Shown here in pieces: positions 42,899 to 47,344 of a DNA stretch of 47,344 nt. The stretch is taken from IMG/VR virus record IMGVR_UViG_3300035138_000041, positions 1-47,344 of that record; one strand, 5' to 3'. The stretch is from a virus. The position numbers and the translations under genes were made by a program. Numbering within the stretch: position 1 is the first letter of the stretch; each line of letters begins with the position of its first letter. The notes under the pieces were generated by a model, which did no database searches, was not told where the DNA came from, and saw only the letters and a list, made by a program, of their open reading frames with translations.

Positions 42899-45053
42899 TG
42901 CGCCCGCCGTAACCGTCCTGCGCGACCGCTATGTGCCTTCACCTGAGGCGCTTGGCGAGGGCGAGGGCTATCCCGCCGACGCCGTGCACGCGGTACCGCT
43001 TGGCAAAGCGCTCGAGCGCCACTGGAGCAGTGACGCGCACCTCACGGCCTACGCGCCCGTCGCGGTACCGCGCACGGACGAGCCCGGCGAGCTGCACGTG
43101 CGCCTCGCCAGTGGCGCGATCGGGCACGTGCCCATCGAGATGGTCGCCCTCATCGGCGACGTGGACGACCCCGAGGCGCACGCGAACGGAGCGCCCGCAA
43201 GCGACGCCTGGCGCGCCGCGGTTGAGCCGCGCCTCGAAGCATCGGGGCTTGCGTGGTATCGTACACGTGGCGGGGCGCGCGTCGTCGCCGAGCTAGACGA
43301 GCCCTTCGCGATTCGCGAGCCGGCGGACGCGCAAGAGTGGCGAACACGATACGCGGCGTGGCGCAAGCACATAGCGACGCACCACGGCGTCACACTCGAC
43401 GAGCACTGTAGCGACTGGACGCGCCTATACCGGCTCCCGAACGTGGAGCGCGCCGAGCATGGCACCCAGCGCGCCCCCGTGCACGGACGACCGCCGCGCG
43501 TCACGTTGCCAGCAGCGAGCGCTGAGGCGATCGCGGCGCCCCGCGAGGCGCCAGCCCCCCGCCCAATCGCGGACGCGAACGCCGGCACCCGCGCGGCCAT
43601 TGGTGCGATGCTCGCGACACTCGGGCCTGCGAGCGATCACGACGGAGCGAAGCACTCGCTGTGTCTCGCGCTCGGGGGCGTCTGCCGCAAAGCTTGGTGG
43701 TCGCGCGATGACTGCGCTGCGCTTGTGCGTGCGTGGCTCGGGCCGATCGCTGGTCCGACAGTGGACGTCGATGCCGGCGTGCGAGCGGCGCTTCGGGCGT
43801 GGGACCGCGACGCAGCAGAGGTCAGCGGCGAGTCCTATCTCGCCGGTATTGTAGGCAGCGACGCCGCCCGCGCGATCGTCGAGGGCGCCATGCTACCGGG
43901 GCGTGCGCGCCGCCACGCGCTTGACGAGCACCCGGCGGACACGAACGCAGCCGCGGACGGCGACGACCCGTGGCTCGCTCACGACTGGCATGCCCCCGAG
44001 CGCGTCGTGCCGTACACGTGCCGAGGGCTGTGCCTCGCCCCATCGCGCGGCAAGATCTCGATCATCGCCGGCCAACCCGGCGCCGGCAAAGGGCCGATCG
44101 CGAATCATATCGCCGTCTGCTACGCGCTAGGGCTGCCGGCGTTCGGCCAGCACGCGTGCGACCGGCTCAACGTGTTGTTGCTCGACTACGAGGGCACGCT
44201 CCTCACGACACGCCGGTGTGCTCGGCTGACACGCGCCGTGGGGCGTGAGCCCCGAGAGCTCGCCGGACGGCTGCATGTGCTCGACGCCACACGCCTCGGG
44301 GCACTGACGCAAACGCACGTGCTCGAGCGGTTCGGCGCCTACGTGGCCGCCCATGACGTCGGCGTCGTCGTGCTCGACAGCTACACGAGCGCGGCGCTCA
44401 CGGCCGGGATCGAAATGAATTCGCCCGAGTTTGGCGCCATCGCGCAGTCGCTCGGCACGCTCGATCGAACCGTGATCGCTGTTGCGCACGCGAACAAAGC
44501 CGCGGCCGACTCACGCGAGCCGCGCCTCGCTGACATCGCGTACTCCGGCACGTTCGCGTCACTCGCGCAGACGGCGATTGTCGTGCACTATCCGGACGCT
44601 GCGGACCGCTACACGATCCGACTCGGCTGTGCGCGGGCGCCTGAGCGGCGCTTTGAGCGACAAGACGTGCACTTCACGGACGGCGCCGACGGGACGCTCG
44701 AGTGCACGTGGCGAGGGGAGGTGCGCGAGGCGCCCGAGGGCGGCGCGGTCGCGCCCGCCGCTGGCCCTCGCCTCGACGGTACGCGCGCCGCAGCCCGACG
44801 AGCAGGTGAGCGGATCCTCGCGGCGCTGCGCACGGCGGAGACGCCCAGCGCGGGCGCCGCTGCGCTAGCGGACACGGGCGGCGAGGGCCCCGCCGCAGGC
44901 AAGCGAGCGCTGGCGCTCCTCGTCGAGGGCGGCTTGCTCAAGCACTGTCTCAGCGCCCGCACTTACGAGCTCACCGACGCAGGGCGCGATGCGGATCCGA
45001 CGGCGGTCGCGTCAGCGCTCGGGCGGCAGGCAGGCGGGTTCGAGCGGGGCTAG
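42891..45053 (+). CDS. Primase-helicase (PrimPol-like plus RepA-like ATPase)
   Basis: A 720-residue replication initiator/helicase. Residues about 75-210 show archaeo-eukaryotic primase features (GDVDDPE, YRTRGGARVVAELDE, DWTRLYRLPN). Residues 235-340 are a helical linker region. Residues about 370-570 are a RecA/RepA-type hexameric ATPase: IIAGQPGAGKGP (Walker A, with Gly where Ser/Thr is normal), VLLLDYEG, VVVLDSYTS (Walker B), AVAHANK and ADIAYSG. The end is winged-helix-like. It would prime and unwind DNA for the PolA polymerase. Start TTG 42891 in an overlap; GTG 42933 is an alternative. Confidence 0.75.
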   Translation: MPDAPAVTVLRDRYVPSPEALGEGEGYPADAVHAVPLGKALERHWSSDAHLTAYAPVAVPRTDEPGELHVRLASGAIGHVPIEMVALIGDVDDPEAHANGAPASDAWRAAVEPRLEASGLAWYRTRGGARVVAELDEPFAIREPADAQEWRTRYAAWRKHIATHHGVTLDEHCSDWTRLYRLPNVERAEHGTQRAPVHGRPPRVTLPAASAEAIAAPREAPAPRPIADANAGTRAAIGAMLATLGPASDHDGAKHSLCLALGGVCRKAWWSRDDCAALVRAWLGPIAGPTVDVDAGVRAALRAWDRDAAEVSGESYLAGIVGSDAARAIVEGAMLPGRARRHALDEHPADTNAAADGDDPWLAHDWHAPERVVPYTCRGLCLAPSRGKISIIAGQPGAGKGPIANHIAVCYALGLPAFGQHACDRLNVLLLDYEGTLLTTRRCARLTRAVGREPRELAGRLHVLDATRLGALTQTHVLERFGAYVAAHDVGVVVLDSYTSAALTAGIEMNSPEFGAIAQSLGTLDRTVIAVAHANKAAADSREPRLADIAYSGTFASLAQTAIVVHYPDAADRYTIRLGCARAPERRFERQDVHFTDGADGTLECTWRGEVREAPEGGAVAPAAGPRLDGTRAAARRAGERILAALRTAETPSAGAAALADTGGEGPAAGKRALALLVEGGLLKHCLSARTYELTDAGRDADPTAVASALGRQAGGFERG

Positions 45054-45124
45054 GCGCGCGACCACCGGGCGAGCGCGATCAACAACTTGTGACACCTGAG
45101 TGACCCACAGTGCCGCGACTGGCG

Positions 45125-45460
45125 TCACAGCCCATACTCCGCGGGCAGCTTCCAGAGCCGCGCGAACACGGCACGCCAAGCGTCCGCGTCGTCAGGGCCG
45201 CAGAAGTGCGTCATACAGCCACCGTCGGTCTGCCAGTTGATACACCCGTCAAAGCGCACGTGACCCTCGAACTCAGGGCGCTCGCCCCAACCGCTAGGGG
45301 CACGCGGCTCTAAGCCCTCGCTCATCACACGGAAGCGCACGAGCGGCAGCCCATCGCGGTCGCGCTCGTGGTACACGATGAGGCCGCTGCCCATCACGGA
45401 CGGATCGTGAGCGATGCGCTCGCGTGTCACGACGCCCCCCGCAGGCGTCCAGCAGCTCAT
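45125..45460 (-). CDS. Hypothetical protein, last gene of the leftward operon
   Basis: A 111-residue protein: GLIVYHERDRDGLPLVRFRVMSEGLEPRAPSGWGERPEFEGHVRFDGCINWQTDGGCMTHFCGPDDADAWRAVFARLWKLPAEYGL. The HVRFDGCINW and MTHFCG...W segments look like a conserved small fold, and I have the impression of similar uncharacterised phage or bacterial proteins. ATG overlaps the preceding stop by four bases. It converges with the primase-helicase across a 71-bp gap carrying TGTGAC and GTCACA in inverted orientation. Confidence 0.55.
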   Translation of the reverse strand: MSCWTPAGGVVTRERIAHDPSVMGSGLIVYHERDRDGLPLVRFRVMSEGLEPRAPSGWGERPEFEGHVRFDGCINWQTDGGCMTHFCGPDDADAWRAVFARLWKLPAEYGL

Positions 45461-46131
45461 GACGCCCCCCGCTGACGCGCGCCATAGCGAACGCCGGCCG
45501 CAATCAACGCGCGCTGAGTCTCGTTGAAGCCTCCGTCGATAACCCAGCGTACCGTATGGCCGAGGCCCTCCTCATGTAAGAACCTGGCGATGATTCCAGC
45601 CGCCGCAACGTCCGCCCAGTCCCATGGCGCGCTCATAGGAGCCAAAGACCGCACCGGCGCCGCACCAGCAGGGGGCGAAGGAATCCCGGGTCGGAGGCCC
45701 CGCCCGATCCGGGCGTGCGCCCGTGCTGCCGCCTGGCGCGCGAACGCAGCGGCCCGCGTGAGCGCACCGCGAGTGCCCGTCGAGCGCGTCGGGAGACCCG
45801 CGGCGATACGTTCGGCGTGTTCAGCGGCGTCGAGCGCCTCGTGTTCAACCCCCGCGGCCGCGTCCGGCCACGCGACGAGCGCGTCCCGCCCGGCACTGTT
45901 CGCGGCCCACGTTACGGCCCACGGCTCGGACTCCTCAGCCCCCGCTGATGCCTGCGCGCGCAGCCGCTCCGCGTCCGCGTCTGCGGCCTCATAGGCTCGC
46001 TGTAACGGCTCCAGCGCATCGTGAGGCTGGCCAGCGAGGTTTCGATCGAGGGCGTCTGCGAGACGCTCAGCGGCAGCCCGAGCGCGCCGGGCGGCCTTGT
46101 TGCTTTCGGCCCACGGGTTGGTTTGCTTCAC
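45457..46131 (-). CDS. Ala-rich helical hypothetical protein
   Basis: A 224-residue protein. The GTG at 46131 overlaps the pentapeptide gene's stop. Residues 1-130 are helical and Ala/Glu-rich (NKAARRARAAAERLADALDRN, AYEAADADAERLRAQASAGAEE). Residues 160-224 are a compact end (APWDWADVAAAGIIARFLHEEGLGHTVRWVIDGGFNETQRALIAAGVRYGARQRG). No family recognised. Probably a cytoplasmic partner of the other two products of this operon. Confidence 0.55.
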   Translation of the reverse strand: MKQTNPWAESNKAARRARAAAERLADALDRNLAGQPHDALEPLQRAYEAADADAERLRAQASAGAEESEPWAVTWAANSAGRDALVAWPDAAAGVEHEALDAAEHAERIAAGLPTRSTGTRGALTRAAAFARQAAARAHARIGRGLRPGIPSPPAGAAPVRSLAPMSAPWDWADVAAAGIIARFLHEEGLGHTVRWVIDGGFNETQRALIAAGVRYGARQRGAS

Positions 46132-46808
46132 GACGCATCCCCCGCCACGATCCACAAGCGCTTAGTGCGTGCACCTTTCGCACGCGAGACAACGTGCGTC
46201 TCCTCGACACGCGCGCGGCAACGCACCAGCGGCGCGAATCTTAGCTCAAGCTCAGCGCGCGAGGCGAAATATATCCCCGGGTGACAGGAAGTGTCCGTGC
46301 AAACGCTCATCTCAGGCGCTTCGTAGGGTTCCTCGCGGGGCACGTAAACGGTTGCGCCGACAAGCAAGCTACGGGCTGTACGCCAGCCCCACACCCAGCC
46401 TTCAGCGTCGATTTCAAGTCCCGCCATCGCGATTGCAGTGTATGCGTTGCGCGGCAACGCTGTGGGGTCCAGACACGTTCCGCTCAGGTTGGCGCCGTAC
46501 AGGTCGGCACCGCGCAGGTCGGCACCGCGCAGGTCGGCGCGACGCAGGTTGGCGCCGCTCAGGTCGGCGTCGCACAGGTCGGCGCCGCTCAGGTTGGCGC
46601 CGCTCAGGTCGGCGTCGCGCAGGTCGGCACCGCGCAGGTCGGCGTCGCGCAGGTCGGCACCGCGCAGGTCGGCGTCGCGCAGGTCGGCACCGCGCAGGAC
46701 GGTGCCGCACAGGATGGCGCCGTTCAAGTCAGCGCCGCTCAGGACGGTGCCGCACAGGACGGTGCCGCGCAGGTTGGCGTAAGGGTGAATTCGAGGATCT
46801 GGGGTCAT
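46128..46808 (-). CDS. Pentapeptide-repeat protein with C-terminal domain
   Basis: A 226-residue protein led by GGAGA before the ATG. Residues 11-110 are twenty tandem pentapeptides of the A(D/N)LxG type (ADLRG, ADLRD, ADLSG, ANLSG), which fold as a right-handed square beta-helix resembling DNA. Residues 115-226 form a distinct domain (IAMAGLEIDAEGWVWGWRT, CTDTSCHPGIYFASRAELELRF, AKGARTKRLWIVAG), tentatively like the DUF5758-type domain found after pentapeptides in other phage proteins. Gyrase mimicry, as in Qnr/MfpA, is one possibility; a structural role is another. Heads a three-gene leftward operon. Confidence 0.75.
   Translation of the reverse strand: MTPDPRIHPYANLRGTVLCGTVLSGADLNGAILCGTVLRGADLRDADLRGADLRDADLRGADLRDADLSGANLSGADLCDADLSGANLRRADLRGADLRGADLYGANLSGTCLDPTALPRNAYTAIAMAGLEIDAEGWVWGWRTARSLLVGATVYVPREEPYEAPEMSVCTDTSCHPGIYFASRAELELRFAPLVRCRARVEETHVVSRAKGARTKRLWIVAGDAS
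46479..46778 (-). repeat. Tandem 15-bp coding repeats (pentapeptides)
   Basis: Twenty 15-bp units coding pentapeptides; on the plus strand they read as alternating CAGGTCGGC(A/G)(C/T)CGCG blocks. Several adjacent units are almost identical, for example at 46618-46690, so the array probably changes length by slippage. Long open frames on the plus strand here are by-products of the repeats. Confidence 0.85.
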
Positions 46809-46821
46809 GCTGGGTCTCCTG

Positions 46822-47053
46822 GGGGTAGATCGAGCGATCACTAGCATAGCGTGTGTGCGGCGGCGGGGCCCGACGGGTGCGGGTAGTAAGCTTTGGGTGA
46901 GCCGGCGCGCTGCCCGACGGTGCGGCGCGGTCAAGCGACCCCATAAGCTTAACATATCCCAGCGTCCCTGTCAAGGGTGGGCTACTAGGCCCACCCAGGC
47001 GGGCGTCCCCCGTGGCGCCCGGCGCGCGCACTCTCACGCGGATGCGACGCCCG
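46822..47053. repeat. Non-coding structured element, copy B
   Basis: About 232 bp aligned in the same orientation with 16886-17109. It lies upstream of the leftward pentapeptide operon and includes most of that operon's probable 5' leader. Stem GGGTGGGC (46975-46982)/GCCCACCC (46989-46996) and stem GGTC (46929-46932)/GACC (46937-46940) are the compensated counterparts of copy A. Most of the remaining sequence keeps short conserved blocks but has drifted with small insertions. Confidence 0.75.
46946..46974 (-). promoter_or_regulatory. Leftward promoter of the pentapeptide operon
   Basis: On the minus strand TTGACA (46974-46969), 17-nt spacer, TAAGCT (46951-46946). Predicted start near 46939 gives a 5' leader of about 130 nt before ATG 46808, most of which is conserved in copy A. 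The GC hairpin 46975-46996 abuts the -35 upstream. The -10 is weak, so an activator or different consensus may apply. Confidence 0.5.
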
Positions 47054-47172
47054 GCGTGGCGGGGGGATGGTCATGATCGGCGATACTCGTGCTCTGCGCG
47101 CGCCGGCCACAGCCGGTGGAGCGAGTGATAGCGCGCGCCGGGCGCGCGCTCGAGCAATCGCGCGGCGCGCCC

Positions 47173-47231
47173 GGGCAGAAATGCGAAGTGCCGCGCCTGG
47201 CGCCCCAGCTTGGGCAGAAATGAGAAGTGCC
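47173..47231 (+). repeat. Two right-end 20-bp direct repeats
   Basis: GGGCAGAAATG-C-GAAGTGCC at 47173-47192 and GGGCAGAAATG-A-GAAGTGCC at 47212-47231 differ at one base and start 39 bp apart. Related, more diverged copies lie inverted at 52-71 and 80-99. The 39-bp spacing (close to four helical turns) would put both copies on nearly the same DNA face. Likely binding sites for a phage protein. Confidence 0.65.
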
Positions 47232-47242
47232 TGCTGTGTTCA

Positions 47243-47271
47243 GTGTCACGCGCGACACGTGCTGTTACAAT
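47243..47271 (+). promoter_or_regulatory. Rightward promoter with near-palindromic operator
   Basis: TACAAT (47266-47271) is a good -10; 17 nt upstream GTGTCA (47243-47248) is a weak -35. GTGTCACGCGCGACAC (47243-47258) is palindromic but for one central pair and covers the -35, a typical operator position. It reads rightward off the window end, into the terS operon if the ends adjoin. Confidence 0.45.
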
Positions 47272-47344
47272 CACTAAACACGCACGATTTACGCTTGGCC
47301 AGCGCGCTTAGGGGGTATTGGGGTGTTCAGTGCTTGCGCCGACG

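Larger units (their letters stand above)
47054..47344. other. Right-end non-coding control region
   Basis: No credible gene. 47085-47172 is very CG-rich with short palindromes (GCCGGC, GCGCGC). Then come two direct repeats, a near-palindrome with a promoter-like site, and 70 bp of somewhat AT-richer sequence running to the end of the window. It faces the left-end control region if the molecule is circular or permuted. Confidence 0.5.

Noticed and set aside
46479-46778. Possible CRISPR array (regular short repeats)
   Set aside because: Units are 15 bp, contiguous and in frame with a pentapeptide protein; there are no spacers and no cas genes apart from an unrelated Cas4-like nuclease 15 kb away.
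46414-46844. Several long open frames on both strands over the pentapeptide array
   Set aside because: Tandem 15-bp repeats keep several frames open at once; only the minus-strand frame with ADLxG pentapeptides, a ribosome binding site and a distinct C-terminal domain is credible.
1-47344. Integrase, transposase, CI-like repressor or excisionase marking a temperate or transposable phage
   Set aside because: No product shows tyrosine- or serine-recombinase, DDE transposase or repressor architecture. HTH segments are fused to the portal and a phosphoesterase or belong to the small terminase. Lifestyle stays undetermined.

Overview
The window looks like most or all of the genome of a tailed, contractile (myovirus-type) phage with a GC-rich host. 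It has a Mu-type head module (gpI/Z-like protease-scaffold, gpT-like capsid protein, gp36-like neck protein), a sheath, tube, frameshifted tail chaperones, tape measure, and W-, J- and I-like baseplate proteins. There is no transposase, integrase, CI-type repressor or rRNA. Replication is by encoded enzymes: a PolA-family polymerase, a primase-helicase, an SF2 helicase, a RuvC-like resolvase and a Cas4/RecB-like nuclease. A trypsin-like protein with TGGSSTGG linkers and a matrixin-like lipoprotein resemble secreted proteins common in Myxococcota (Polyangia), so a myxobacterial or related host is a reasonable but unproven guess.

Layout. 1-323: non-coding control region with two 20-bp repeats; related copies lie in opposite orientation at 47173-47231, so the two ends may adjoin in a circular or permuted genome. 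324-2295 (+): tightly overlapped small genes, several zinc-ribbon-like, ending in the probable small terminase. 2180-5772 (-): portal then large terminase, convergent with the small terminase and divergent from the head genes. The portal starts with a helix-turn-helix domain, and the 64-bp divergent gap holds a palindrome and two leaderless-type promoters. 5837-16883 (+): head and tail operon with a nested scaffold start (6344) and a -1 frameshift (13816). 16886-17109: a non-coding element copied at 46822-47053 with compensatory changes in two stems. 17128-25577 (+): baseplate, fibre-like and adsorption-hydrolase genes, interrupted at 21963-22388 (-) by a matrixin-like metalloprotease lipoprotein.

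25589-27677 (+) occupies the usual lysis-gene position: a lipoprotein, a trypsin-like protease and small membrane/coiled-coil proteins, with no recognisable peptidoglycan hydrolase. 27742-27814 is a tRNA-His-like gene with an abnormal anticodon loop. 27879-45053 (+) is nucleotide and DNA metabolism: MazZ-like and HD hydrolases, metallophosphoesterase, nuclease with a nested start, helicase, SSB-like protein, Lar-like protein, PolA, coiled-coil protein, oligoribonuclease-like exonuclease, RuvC-like nuclease, adenine methyltransferase and primase-helicase. 45125-46808 (-) is a three-gene operon headed by a pentapeptide-repeat protein, with the second copy of the non-coding element upstream. 47054-47344 is non-coding with repeats, a palindrome and a rightward promoter-like site.

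Most neighbouring genes overlap by four bases (GTGA, ATGA or TTGA), so translational coupling is the rule and real gaps stand out.
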